This document shows, in pieces, positions 1 through 11,178 of a stretch of DNA of 64,000 nucleotides. The first letter of the stretch is position 1; each line of letters opens with the position of its first letter. Made by a program: the position numbers and the translations under genes. Where the stretch lies: positions 149,251,042 to 149,315,041 of the forward strand of contig CAXKWD010000002.1 in NCBI GenBank assembly GCA_964059195.1, written 5' to 3'. The notes beneath the pieces are model-generated. The model was given only the letters and a program-made list of their open reading frames with translations. It had not been told where the DNA came from and did not search any database. Source of the stretch: Ectobius pallidus. Lineage: Eukaryota; Arthropoda; Insecta; Blattodea; Ectobiidae.

Positions 1-940
1 GATCAAAGCAAAGTACTGTAAGCACTAAACAAACAAGGAATTCCAAATAATTATATCAGGAAATTAGAAAAAAATTTACACAAACTCCTAAGCCAAAATT
101 ACACTAGACACTGACTTTTTTAAAATTAAATCAACAACAAAAATATAGTACAATCAATCTAATTAACAAATCAACTCCCTTTCTCAACACCAAACAAGAA
201 GAATTTCCACTACAGCAAAGTGTCAACCAGGAGATCCGATCTCAAACAAACTATATTTACATACTTCCTGGAGGACCTTTTTTAGAAACTAAACTGGGAA
301 CAATATGAGATGAACATTAATGGTAAAAAATTGACTAATCAAAGATTTGCCAGTGACATTGTTCTGCTTGCAGAATGAGTTGGAAAGTAGAAAAACCTAC
401 TGGAAAATCTGAATACTGAGCAACCAAGTCAGCTTTGTTATGAATCCAGATAAAATTAAACTAACTGTGAGGAAATACATATAAGCAATGATTAAAATTT
501 TTTGGACCAAGTCTCAGAATACATCTACCTCAGGCAGACATTGTCACTCCACAACACTTGCACTAAAGAAATTAAGAAGAAGATTACACTAGCTTGGAAG
601 CAATTTTGGAGCCTAAAATTAATCTTGGGTGACAAACACTGAAGACAAAAAAAGATTCCTGGTGGGTGTGTAGTTTCAGTACTACTGGATGGATGCCAAA
701 CTTGGTCATTGACAGAAACAGACAAAATTCTACTCCAAAGGTGTCAAAGGAAAATGCAGTGCCTAAAGTGGAAATGGAGTAGCCATGTATGCAGAATGGA
801 TACCCCAGAAAGGGGCAAAGGAATAAGGGAAGGCTATATGATCAATGGGCAGACTCTTTTAAGAAGGAAGCCGGAGAACAATGATCATGAGTGATGAGAA
901 ATAGAGAAGTCTGGAGGAATTACAAAACAAAGTGGTTGCA
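1..940 (+). pseudogene. LINE reverse-transcriptase fragment (RTE-like), decayed
   Basis: Translating the plus strand in changing frames gives a broken non-LTR reverse transcriptase. Near 300-385 the text reads NINGKKLTNQRFASDIVLLAE in meaning, the region around the catalytic FADD box, but the first catalytic Asp is Ser. From about 505 to 890 the usual C-terminal region follows: SEYIYLRQTLS, then GCQTWSLTETDKILLQRCQRKMQC. Stops and frameshifts are frequent, so nothing is expressed as a protein. The 5' end lies outside the window. The clade is judged RTE-like from the resemblance of this C-terminal region to other insect LINEs; Jockey or CR1 is possible. Confidence 0.75.
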
Positions 941-1794
941 CAATGGTGTACTTAATATTGTATAGTAATGTTATTATTGTACAGTATTGTATAATAGTAT
1001 AGTTAGTTATAATTATTTTTAACTAAGTTTTATGATTACGATTCTTGTCAGGAATAGCTCCACTGTTGAGCATTAAACTGAGCTTGCCCTGCTCATGCAA
1101 GAGACCTATCCCTCAAACGAATTCACAGGCTTACTTATACGTAGGGCCCTGATTCTTAGGATTTGTTCCTTGCTAACTACATGTGATATTTTAACATAAT
1201 TATCAGTTTCATTGTTATGGCAGTCACATAGTCCAAACTTAAAAAACCTAAAAATGGGTAAATAAGACATTAAAAACTAAAAATGGCTAAAACTGTTTTT
1301 AATTGAAAATAAGATAAAATACTTAAAACTAAAAACAATTTCTTCTTTTTAATATCTGCCTACAGTTAGTTCTTGCTCACTGATTACCAGTAGATCTGTA
1401 AGAGAAAACCTAGCATTGCATTTTATAATTTTGTCATTTTGTAACCCCATTGTGCTGATAAAGGAAATCGTTAGTGAACCAAAATCCCTGGTATCTTTAG
1501 AAGCAAACTAAAGATCTTACACTTGCAGTTTATTCACAGTGTTGTTCCAGCAAGATGCCAAAAGTAAAGTATTCTAAAGGTTGGTTGATTAAGTGAAAAA
1601 CATACTTCTTGAGTTTGAGTTTACGTGGTGGAGTTGGAATGAGAGGGGTAATTCCAAAATTAATTGTTTTCTATAAACTGTGGAAAAGAAAGCAAAGAAT
1701 GTTCGTATAGTTTTATGGTTCAGAGCTATGGAAATTGTAAGTAAAGTTACTTTGTTACTCGATTCATTAGACAATTCCTAAGCAAGGACAGATT
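941..1794. other. AT-rich stretch with a possible hAT terminus
   Basis: No coding sequence is visible. At 1142 the text reads tagggccctgattcttagg, which resembles the termini of the hAT-type element at 58661-59698 (tagggcccagattt). AAAACC/CCTAAAAA-rich subterminal sequence follows at 1240-1330. I found no matching right end, so this may be a truncated copy. Confidence 0.35.
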
Positions 1795-2009
1795 TTATGG
1801 AACCCAGAGAATCATTGCTGTGCTCACCTGAGTCTTGCCATTCAACCCTATTCTGCGCTGACTCCATCCACCCTTCCCTTGCAATCCTACTTCCCTTAAA
1901 TCTATCCTAATGTCACACCTATGTCTAAGTCTTCCAAATGGTCTCTTCCCTTCGGGTCTCCTTGTCAATATTTTCAAGATATGTCTTTCCTCCCCCATGC
2001 ATGCAATAT

Positions 2010-2717
2010 CAGGCCCGACGAGAGGGAGGGGCAGCCGGGGCTGCAGCCCCGGGGCCCGGCCGACCAGGTTTTATTTTATACTTTCTAAATTTATTCTAAA
2101 ATAAAATTGGTTTTCAGTCAATAAACAGCTTAACTTATGTTTTATATGTTTATTTTATCTGCATTGTCCTGTCGTATAATGGTGACACGGAATTATCAGT
2201 TAATCTGAAATGGATTACTCTTGAAGAAAAATGGCTATTTCTGAAAAGTAGAAGCACAAATCCATTTGGACTCAACAGTAGGCCTCACTAACGTTCGGCA
2301 TTTAAAATCATAATTTTCAAAAGATTAAACTGGTACATACAGATAAAATTAATTAAAACATTTTAATGTATTTGTCCGTTTCCTGCCCGGCATCAGTTAA
2401 CCGATTTAGTCCAAAAACAATAGGCTTCGTCCCATGGGAGTTGCAAATGGTATACCAAGTTTTATGAAAATCCGATAAAGCGTATTTGAGTTTTCCCGCT
2501 TACAGACACACGGACAGACAGACAGTCAGACAGTCCTATCTACCATACAATCTCATAAAGTACCGGTACCATTCTGGCACTTAATAATTTTGTAATATCA
2601 TTACATAATCTTTTTGTTGCATACATTATAAAGGATGAGTTGGGTAGTGAATTTAATATTTGACGGGAGCCCAGGAAAATTTTTCCCTGGGGCCCTTGCT
2701 TTCTTTACACGGCCCTG
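2010..2717. mobile_element. Non-autonomous hAT-type element, 708 bp, 8-bp TSD
   Basis: The sequence starts caggcccgacgag and ends cacggccctg, giving short inverted termini of the CAGGSCC type. It is flanked by the exact 8-bp duplication tgcaatat at 2002-2009 and 2718-2725. Removing it rejoins the minus-strand LINE reading (WGGHIA into the GEERHIL segment). It carries a GC-rich 5' hairpin (2030-2070) and one unit of the repeat family also seen at 46 and 49 kb (2395-2580, with a cagacacacggacagacaga tail). There is no transposase. Confidence 0.85.
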
Positions 2718-3183
2718 TGCAATATGTCCACCCCATTTCATCCTCCATGATTTAATTACCCCTACTATATTTGGTGAAGAGTACAGGTTATGAAGCTTGT
2801 CATTATGGAGTTTTCTCCCGTCCCTGTTTTCATTTCCTCTTGGGTCCAAAAATGTTCCTAAGCACTCTGTTTTTGAACACTCTTGGATTATGTTCTTTCC
2901 CAAGACTAAGTGACCATGTTTCACATCCATATAATACAACTGCCACCCTAATAGTTTTATAAGTTCTTTTTAGATTTCTGTAGAGAAGACAAGAAGATAA
3001 GAGTTTCCAAACTGCATAAAAACAAGCATTTCCTGATTTCAGTCGACACACTACTTCTACCTTAATATTATTTGTATCTGTAATTATTGCTCCCAGATAT
3101 TTGAATTTCTCCACATATTCAAATGAATTACCAGCTATTCTAATAACTTATGGCCCATTATTTTGATGTTTCATGACCATATA

Positions 3184-4463
3184 TGTGAGGTATTCGGAAA
3201 GTAAGGTCCAATATCTGATAAAACATAAACCATCACAGATTATTTCAAAAAACTGTTTTTATTTAATTCCTTCCATGCTTCTATATAGTTTCCATGTTTA
3301 TAAACATTTGTCACAACGTTCTACAAGTTTCTGTATGCCTAAGTCATAAACATCTGCTGCCTGTGAGGATAACCAGTCTTTCACTGCTTCCTTCACCTCG
3401 TCATCTAAAGCGAAGCGCTTGCTGCCAAGAAACTCCTTTAAATAAGGGAACAAGTGATAATCGCTCAGCGCAAAGTCTGGACTGTACGGTGGGTGGTCAA
3501 TCTGTTCCCATCCAAAAGATGTGATCAGATTTTGGGTGTGCATGGCAGAATTGGGTCTGGCATTGTCATGCAGCAACAAAACTCCAGGCCACGTTGCTTA
3601 TTCTGTATTGCACATTGAGGTTTAGTCAAGGTAGTGCAGTAGGCGGCTGCATTTATTGTTGTCCCTTGCTGCATAAACTCGACTAACAAGACTCTATGTC
3701 TAACCCAAAATATAACCTTGTGTGTTGAAATTGTTTGCTTGGCCTTGACTTTGACTTGTGATGCTGTGTGACGCCATTCCATTGATTGGCATTTAGACTC
3801 TGGGGTCATGTGAGAAACCCATGTCTCGTCCCCTGTGACGATCTTCTCTAAAAATTGATCACCTTCCTTATGATATCGGTCCAAAAAATCAAGAGCACAA
3901 GCCATTCTTTTCATTTGGTGTTCCTCAGTAAGCAGCCTTGGAACCCAAAGTGCGCACAATTTGCAAAATTTCAAGTTTTCAGAAAGAATTTTGTGCAAAG
4001 TTGTTCTACCCACATTCGGAAATTCCAATGCTAAAGTTGTAATTGTGAATCGCTGGTCTTCATGAATATTTTTGTCCACGGCATTGACCAAATCTTCTAT
4101 GATCACTGATGGTCGGCCTGATCGCAGTTCATCATGGGACATTTTCTTGAAAGCTATCACCCACTTATGCACTTTACTGTTACTCATCGCATTGAGGCCA
4201 TAAACTTCACTTATCTATCTATGAATTTCCGCTGCTGAAACTTTCCTTGCTGTCAAAATCGAATTTCACAGTCGGCGGGTTGATCAAGTGTCTTAAACAT
4301 TTTGAACTGATACCATAAACAACACACTGCAACAATACCAATGCAAATGGTGTCATTTGACGAGCAAGGAATGCTGGGAGTCAGTGAGCATGTGCGTTTC
4401 AATGTTCGCGCGACATTCGATTAGCTATGGTGATTTGGACCTTTACTTTCTGATTAACCCTTG
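3184..4463 (-). mobile_element. mariner element, 1,280 bp, TA target
   Basis: The length is typical of mariner. The ends are imperfect inverted repeats of about 30 bp: the left reads ggtattcggaaagtaaggtc, and the right on the opposite strand reads gggttaatcagaaagtaaag. Both ends sit next to TA (3182-3183 and 4464-4465). It lies inside the LINE between the codons KY and MVMKHQ. It carries one transposase pseudogene on the minus strand. Confidence 0.9.
3298..4303 (-). pseudogene. mariner transposase (DD34D family), frameshifted
   Basis: This would cut and paste the element at TA sites. On the minus strand the start MFKTLDQPADCEIRF is at about 4303. A frameshift and a stop follow before the helix-turn-helix part HKWVIAFKKMSHDELRSGRP (from 4170). 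The first catalytic Asp lies in VTGDETWVSH (around 3835). After a further frameshift near 3560 come the second Asp in LLHDNARPNS and the third in HPPYSPDFALSDYHLFPYL. It ends at 3298 with CDKCL. All three Asp positions can be read, but at least two frameshifts and a stop make it inactive. The match to mariner is clear; I do not assign the subfamily. Confidence 0.9.
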
Positions 4464-4678
4464 TACTTAGTTGTATCTTTATTAATTTCCAATCCGACAT
4501 TCCTGCAGGCATCAAAAAGACTTTCTGCATTTCTCCTGGTTGTGTTTATGTCATTGCCCAACAGACAAACATCATCTACATAAGCTAAAATTGGATGAGT
4601 CCCATTGAATACTAGGCCTACCTTGTTTTTCTGCTTTTCTAAAGGTATATTCCAAGCAAAATCAAAAAGTTATCGGAA

Positions 4679-5094
4679 ATGAGAATCAAAGAAAAGCCAA
4701 AATTTTGTATTATATTACTATTGTTATTACATTGGCTTCGCACCAGAGTCTGCCGCCTGCTTGGATTTGAGAGTGCAAACTTCTGTTTACCCTCAATAAA
4801 CAACAATATAATCCGGCAGACCACAAAAGGATGTGCAGAATTTTGATGCACCAGTGCCTCAGTGCCAGTATAAATTTACGTGAGAAAAGAATATTTACAA
4901 CATTACAGTTATTTACAGTTTTTACAATTATGTACAAACTAGCCTATAACTTTGTATGTACTATAATAATTTTTTATAAATAAAATATCAGTTTTTAAGT
5001 AATTTTTTATAATTATTAAGTCATTTTCTTTAAAATTTAGGGTCATTTTATAGGTCATTTTTCAAACAATTTTAGGTCATCAGAATCTGGGCCC
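4679..5094. mobile_element. Truncated hAT-like repeat fragment
   Basis: This piece interrupts the LINE. Its right end, read on the minus strand, is cagggcccagattctgatg, close to the hAT-type terminus at 58661. The next bases contain repeated aggtcat-type sequence. I cannot find a matching left terminus, so boundaries on that side are approximate and no duplication is seen. Confidence 0.4.
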
Positions 5095-5240
5095 TGGTGA
5101 TCACCAATGATTCGTCTGCATATGGGATTAATGATGACAGAAGTATATCGGACAAAGTTTTGTATAACCTTGACAGAAGTACCATATATTTTGATGCAGT
5201 TTTTAATGAGGCCCTAATTAATAACCTCATATAAAATGTA

Positions 5241-6329
5241 ATAACAATATCAATCAAAATGGGTATAAAAATAATCCACAGAAAGAGGGGATATTGCTAG
5301 AAATGTTCATATAAAATAAAGTAAATATATTAATCATATAAACAGAATAATAAATAACTCCGTTTGCCGTACAGTATCTTGAAATAAAGAAGGAATATTA
5401 GGATTGTAACAGGAATTCTCTTCAGAAGACCTATGTAGAAGCTAGGTTTCCCCTCAGCTACTGTCTAAAGAGAGAGTTTTTTGGCACAGGTAAATAACTA
5501 CAAGAGTCTTTTCCTTTAGAAAGTCAGAATATAATAACGCTAAATACAATGCTTGTCAACCAACAAGATGGGTAGGAAATTCAAATACAGATTCCCATAA
5601 AAACTACAAGTGTAGATTTGTAAAGGCATTGATTTAAACAATAATGTACTTCATAGAACAAGTCTTTTGTGCATGAAAATAAAGTACTTTATTGAAAAGA
5701 CTGAAAGAAAGATGTGTATACTTTACAATGGACAAAAGTTAATGGCAAAGATTGATGATTAGAAAAAATCACGCTTTGTTTTCTATATTAAATGAAATAA
5801 TAGAATTCCTAGTTAAGTGTGGAAAAACCCCCATCATCAGTATAGCTACGTCATATTTTCTGTGATTGATGTTTAAAGAAAAAGTAGGGTTCCAATGGGA
5901 AGTAATATTAAATTAATATTATTATGTAAATTAGCCAATAATCCTCAAGAAGATGAGAGGACTTTATTCATAATTTTAGCCAGTTAGTATTTTGTCAGGA
6001 ACAAAGACATCACTCTGTTCTCTGTTTCGATGTAAGAGTGAAGAATATCTCCGTGGTGGATTTAATCGGACTTAAACATTTTTAGTCAAGAACATTTTTG
6101 GAATTAGAACTTTTCACAGGCATAATTTCTCATACTTATAACATTTCCACGCAATAATTTCTCATACCTAGAAAATTTTAACGACACTCATTAATAATTA
6201 TTAAGTTCAATTATAATTGAACTTAAAATTTTTACATTTCAACATAATATCTCGAGCATCAATTTGCCATTCACTTCGATTAAATATTTACTAATTAATC
6301 TTATATTAGTAATTAAACCTCACTGTATT
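5241..6329. other. AT-rich stretch, nothing recognised
   Basis: No open frame of note, no motif and no clear inverted repeat was found. Local A/T runs occur throughout. Confidence 0.6.
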
Positions 6330-6585
6330 TAGATTAGATTAGAATAATGAAGGGTAGTGAAAGCCCTTCGACTTCTCAACACTGCGACCTTAATAGATCT
6401 ATTGTGAATACCCTACACCTTATTCTAACAGTCACATGTAGGCTTTTTTAATATAGCCTACAATTTTTCCTGAGTGATGTCCAGTCCTGAACCCGGGATT
6501 TTTCGTTACTGAAAAACCCACTACCCAGCCGGGAATCGAACCCGGACCGCCAGGGAGGAAGGCATGTATGCTACCTATAAATCCG
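6330..6585 (-). mobile_element. tRNA-derived SINE
   Basis: Read on the minus strand, the head at about 6580 has a pol III A-box-like taggtagcatacatgcc and a B box ggttcgattccc (about 6535). The body follows, and the 3' tail is a short tandem repeat (ctaat)n at 6330-6350. This is the usual layout of an insect SINE. The flanking duplication is not clear. Confidence 0.7.
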
Positions 6586-7026
6586 GGGTTGTCTTATAGA
6601 ACAGATACAAATAAATAAAAAAAATAAAAAATAAATAAAAAAATATAAAAAGAGAAGAGAAGAGAAGATTGAAATTTTCCATAACATTAAAGTAACACAT
6701 TTCTTGGCTGAAATAGGAAAAAGAAAGTATCAGCTGACTTAAATGATCAAATTCTAAATTTATTTAATATAATTAAATAAAACTGATGGAAAAGAAAACA
6801 GAAATCAGTACTTTATACTTCCTATGACTTTCAGTGTTGAATTTCACATGATTTTTCTATTTTTCTTAACTGCACTTTCATTTACCATCAGTTTAAAATT
6901 ACCATAATTTTTTTGCTTCTGACCAACTCATAATACATGCATACTCCATAATACTGCTATAAAAATGACAAAATATGCAAAACATATATCATAAAATGAA
7001 CATCACTTGCTTATGCAGTTTTACAC
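6586..7026. other. AT-rich stretch, nothing recognised
   Basis: Starts with an A-rich simple repeat (aaataaataaa type, 6610-6660). No coding or structural signal was seen. Confidence 0.6.
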
Positions 7027-7039
7027 ATTTTCTACGATG

Positions 7040-7322
7040 AAATAAATAAAAACGAAGTATTATAAACAGTGGAACATACTAAATCAATAAAATGAATAAA
7101 ATATTGCATACACTGATGCTCCACTAAGTCATAGTTCTTAAAACGCAGGACTAGTTTTGGGAGTTTTCTCCCATTCTCGGTCGCTGGTTGATGGGAGAAA
7201 ACTCCCGAAACTAGTCCAACCAGCAACTGAGAATGGGAGAAAACTCCCGAAACTAGTCCTGCGTTTTAAGAACTGTGACTTAGTGGAGCATCAGTGTATG
7301 CAATATTTTATTCATTTTATTG
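7040..7322. mobile_element. Foldback (palindromic) element with 13-bp direct repeats
   Basis: Arms at about 7082-7165 and 7245-7325 are near-perfect inverted copies, including ccactaagtcatagttctt on the left and its reverse on the right. The loop repeats a small palindrome, gggagttttctccc or its close variant, three times with actagtcc. The 13-base word attttctacgatg occurs at 7027-7039 and again at 7323-7335, so it may be a target duplication. No protein is encoded; translations through it are artefacts. Confidence 0.75.
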
Positions 7323-7477
7323 ATTTTCTACGATGCTTTGATTAAAATTGGTGTTTTTCAATGTTGAATCGATTAATATATCTATAGTCCTAGAGTTTCG
7401 AGATAATCGATAAGTAGCGGTGTTTGGAGGAGGGGAACCAGCCATGGTAGATCAACCGGCTATATTGTGTGCACTTT

Positions 7478-7716
7478 TACCAGTCCTAACTCTGTGGCGT
7501 TACATTCCTGAAGGGACAAGGCGTACCACCCGACTGCTGCGTCATCTAACATAGGCAGATGGCATGAATGCTCAGAAAAGAGGTGCACTCAGAATGCTGA
7601 GTGCACCCCTACCAGACCACCCAACCTCACAAAAATTCAAGGAGGTACCGAGGATTGAACCCGAGCCGATGGATCTGTAGTCAGCAACGCTAACCACAAG
7701 ACCATGCCGGCGGTCG
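7478..7716 (-). mobile_element. tRNA-derived SINE
   Basis: On the minus strand the head reads tggtcttgtggttagcgttg (A-box region, about 7705) and ggttcaatcctcggtacc (B-box region, about 7650). The body downstream contains gtgcactcagcattctgag. A related, truncated copy lies at 35735-35880, which shares the ccaaagggacaaggc/ctaccacccgac text. Confidence 0.75.
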
Positions 7717-8264
7717 CATTTTTACCACTACTGGCTAAAAACACGTGTATAAGATTTTAAGCCGCAGGCATATTTCTTTGGGCTTAATCGAGGCAAAAAA
7801 GTGCAAACACTATAATCTGCAAAATAAAACCACTTGTGGTATTTTTTTTATTTTTCCCTATGTGAATCAAATGGCTCATGCACAATGTGCATATTGTTAT
7901 GTTCCATTGTAGTGCTACTGTGCTCAGTGAAGCCATTTTGAAAAAAAAAAGATTGAGGATGCTTTGTTCTGGTAATGGTGACCAACAGTATTTTTAACTA
8001 ACTGTAGTTATTTTGCCCTAACTTCTACTACCCACCCTATGGATTTTAATAGTGCTATGGTTGGCAACATTTTTGCGAACAATCAGAAAACTGAAACGAA
8101 AACAAAACTTTTTGAAATTGTTTCGTAAACATAAATTCATAGGGCGTTGAGTGTTTGGGGGTCGACTTATAGGACAGATATATGCTAAAACTATAAAACT
8201 TTGACGAAAATTTATACTTCATTTTATCTGAAGATCGTCTTATCTGCGGAAATGTACGGTATGT
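7717..8264. other. Unassigned repeat-like stretch
   Basis: No gene is seen. The part at 8150-8260 (tcgacttataggacagatat, then atcttatctgcggaaatgta in meaning) looks like a transposon terminus of the 'colour-of-reading' MITE type common in insects, but I cannot close it with a partner end. Confidence 0.35.
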
Positions 8265-8600
8265 TAGACAAAATTCTGTATGTGTTGATAAGAGAGAAAT
8301 TCCTAGACAATTATGACATTCGGCCCAATCTCTCTTTTTATGGATCGATATATTAGATTCCTTCCATTCCTTTGGGAATTTTTCCTTCTTCCAAATCATA
8401 AAAATGAGTTTATGGATCTCTTGAGTTTAATTTATCCCCACCTGCCTTAAATAATTTTGCTGGAATTTGATCACTGCCTGGAGATATGTGCGTTTTTAGT
8501 TTACCAACAGCTGTTTCTACTTCTGTTAGGGTCGGGTCAGCAATCCAGAGTTCTGCTGTGAATATTTCACTTTCTACACATCGCAAGTAAAATGGGAATT
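8265..8600 (-). pseudogene. LINE reverse-transcriptase fragment (RTE-like)
   Basis: The minus strand gives MIWKKEKFPKEWKESN and then ISIHKKRDWAECHNCLGISLL. This corresponds to the finger region of non-LTR reverse transcriptases, where a P[IL]HKKGD...NYRG-type block is usual. Upstream of it, weaker similarity to the same family extends to about 8600. It is only a fragment, with frameshifts on both sides. Confidence 0.7.
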
Positions 8601-8724
8601 ATCTTTTGAAAAATGTATATTTGTATTTATTGGGCATCACCATGTTCATTTAATAACTGATTAAAGAAATTTTTCCATCTTTTCAAAATATTATTCATTA
8701 TATGTTCAGGGGATATATATACAG

Positions 8725-10228
8725 CTGGTGTCAGAAAGATTAGAATTAATGTTAAGAAGAGCAGGGGTTACAATGGAGGTGAAAAATAAGGGGAATTTAA
8801 AGAGGGTGGGTTGGTTTGATGAGGAATATAAAAGAGTAAAAAAACAAGTATTTAGGGAATTGACATGATGGAGAACAAAATCGAAAGAGGATAGACAAAC
8901 CTTTGTGCTGTGTAAGTGGGGTTATAAATGTTTGATGGAAGAAAAAAAGAAAGAATGGCAAATGAAGGTGTGCGAACAGGTCAAGGAAGCAGTGAAATCT
9001 AAGGATACTAAGCAGATATGGGGGATTGCAAAGAATCTTTGCAAGAATAAAGGAACAGTGAATTTGATAACACCTAGAGAGTGGATAGAGTATTTTGGAA
9101 AACTAGTAGGGGCAAGAGGGAGGTGGAGTAGAGAGAGCCAGCTAGGTGCGGCAGCTAGAAAGATTGATAAAGAAATATCAAATAAAGAGGTAGAATTTCA
9201 AATCAAAACTTTGAAAGGGAACAAGGCTATGGGTGTAGATGGCATACCAGGAGACTTTTGAAATGAAATTATCACAATTAGTGTGCAAAGTATATTTGAC
9301 ATAAATACTGATTTGATTAGCATTTGAAATGAACAATAACTTCACCATTGTCAACAGAATATGGGTATAATAACTGATTTACTGAACAAAGTGAAGGAAA
9401 AGAAAATAATGCCAGAAAACTGGAAGACTAGTATGATAGTTCCATTATACAAGGGAAAAGGAGATGTACAAAAGCCAGAGAATTACAGGGGTATTAGTCT
9501 GCTATCCATATTAAGCAAAATATACACAGGTGTAATGGCACAAAGGCTGCAGATGTGGACTGAAGCAGAGGGTAAATTGTCTGAGTTTCAAGCAGGATTT
9601 AGGAAAGGAAGAAGGTCAATCGACAATATAATGATTTTGCAAACTATTGTAAGTAAATATTTGAGTACAAACAGAGGAAGAGCATACATGTTTTTTGCAG
9701 ATTTTGAAAAAGCTTTTGATTTAATTAATAGGGAGGCACTGGCTTATAAATTAAGAGTTAAAGGTGTGAGCGAAGAATTTATTTCTGGGATCAAAAAGCT
9801 ATAAGAAGGAATAAAAATGTGTGTAAGAAGCGAAAAAATGTAATTTTGGAATCTATTGATCAACAGTTGGGTTTAAGGCAGGGATGCAAATTAAGTCCAA
9901 TATTGTCCAATTTATTTATAGATGACATTTTGGAAAGAGTAGAAAAATATAATCCACATTGTCCAGTAATCGGAAAAAGACAAATTTCTGGTCTCCTATA
10001 TGCAGATGATTTGGTAGTTGGAGCAGTACAATAATAGGGCTACAACGGGCAATTGATGAAATTAGCAAATTTTGTTCAGAATGGGGCTTAAGAATAAACA
10101 TTAAAAAATCAAAGGTAATGGTTTTAAAAAAAGGCTGTAAACTGAGGAAGCAGGAGAAGTGGTATATGAATGGTGAACCTTTGGATGTAGTGAAGGAATG
10201 TGGCTATTTGGGGATGAGAATGTCTGCA
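8725..10228 (+). pseudogene. LINE reverse transcriptase, 5' portion, split by the Polinton
   Basis: This is the coding strand of a non-LTR retrotransposon that the 16-kb element interrupts. A linker region (WFDEEYKRVKKQVFREL, about 8810-8870) leads to AMGVDGIPGDF (about 9230-9260). After a break the RT proper begins: NWKTSMIVPLYKGKGDVQKP, NYRGISLLSILSKIY, FQAGFRKGRRSIDN, FFADFEKAFDLINREAL (9361-9800). After a stop it continues with LRQGCKLSPILSNLFIDDI and the catalytic LLYADDLVV (about 9990-10012). Several stops and frameshifts inactivate it. It continues at 26187. I do not assign the clade. Confidence 0.9.
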
Positions 10229-10384
10229 AGTAGTATGGTTTTATATGTGATGTCATTGGTGGCGCCAATGGTGGCGCTGTAGGGGAGGGAGGAATGATGA
10301 CGCCATGAGTGGGCGTGGCTATGTCAGTGGCGGATTGTATGACGTCAAAGATTCTGATTGGCTGGATTGGGTCACGTGATAGGA

Positions 10385-11178
10385 GGCGCTGGAGGGGAGG
10401 GTGGCACAGTTATGACGTCACGACTTACGTCATTGGTGGCCCGGTAAAGGAAGGCGGCACGGCTATGACATCACGACTTACGTCATTGGTGGCCCGGTAG
10501 GGGAAGGCGGCGCGGCTATGACGTCACGACTTACGTCATTGGTGGCCCGGTAGGGGAAGGCGGCGTGGCTATGACGTCATGATCTCGTGATTCAAAATGG
10601 TGTCCGTTCCGGTTCCTATTGCAAATGGCGGACAAAGCGCGAAATTCAAAATTTGGAAATTCATAATAAAAATGGTTACGTTTCCGGTTCCTATTTCAAA
10701 TGGCGGACGAAGCGCGAAATTCAAAATTTGGAAATTTATAATGTAAATGGCGTCCGTTCCGGTTCCTATTTCAAATGGCGTTAAGGTGGGAAATTTAAAA
10801 TTTGTATATTGCTAGATGGCGGGTGATTTGAAAATTGTAAAAGGTGGAAATTGGATATTACAATTGCAAATGGCTGAATGTGGGTAGATGACAGGAGGAA
10901 TGTTTTACAATATGGCGGCATCGCTTACGTCATCAGAGGAATGCTATGACCTATCTCAACAGTGGATTGTTTTATGACTTCACTTCTTACGTCACAGGCG
11001 GATTGGGAGAAATGCTATGACCTATCTCAACAGTGGAGTGTTTTATGACGTCATGGCTTACGTCACAAGTGGATTGAGCGGATTAGATCATATGACAGGT
11101 GGATTGTTTTATGACGTCACTTCTTACGTCATAGGCGGATTGCGGATTGTGAGGAATGCTATGACCTATCTCAACAGT
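10385..11178 (+). repeat. Tandem repeats with dense CRE-like sites in the left TIR
   Basis: A 53-bp unit starting tatgacgtcacgacttacgt recurs at 10411, 10464, 10517 and 10570. Three units of about 66-70 bp then follow (10585-10790) with ggttcctatt and aaatggcg. Next come several units carrying tatgacctatctcaacagtg (10940-11178). The palindrome tgacgtca, or one-base variants such as ttacgtca, appears well over ten times. tgacgtca is the ATF/CREB consensus and aaatggcg resembles a YY1 site. A role in transcription or end recognition is inference. Confidence 0.8.

Larger units (their letters stand above)
1795..5240 (-). pseudogene. Minus-strand LINE (RTE-like) broken by nested insertions
   Basis: Four minus-strand pieces belong to one LINE ORF read from high to low coordinate. 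Piece 5095-5240 has LLSSLIPYADESLVI of the RT fingers. Piece 4464-4678 has LAYVDDVCLLGNDIN, the catalytic YxDD box with Val for Ala. Piece 2726-3183 has EKFKYLGAIITDTNN and VVLYGCETWSLSLG. Piece 1795-2001 has RRPEGKRPFGRLRHRC and ends at a stop after ILWVP. A mariner (3184-4463) and a hAT element (2010-2717) interrupt it exactly, since the reading continues across both. Part of the palm between 4678 and 5095 is missing. It is a dead copy. Confidence 0.85.

Noticed and set aside
7157..7345. Two similar 62-64 residue frames on opposite strands
   Set aside because: Both are translations of the foldback element's arms.
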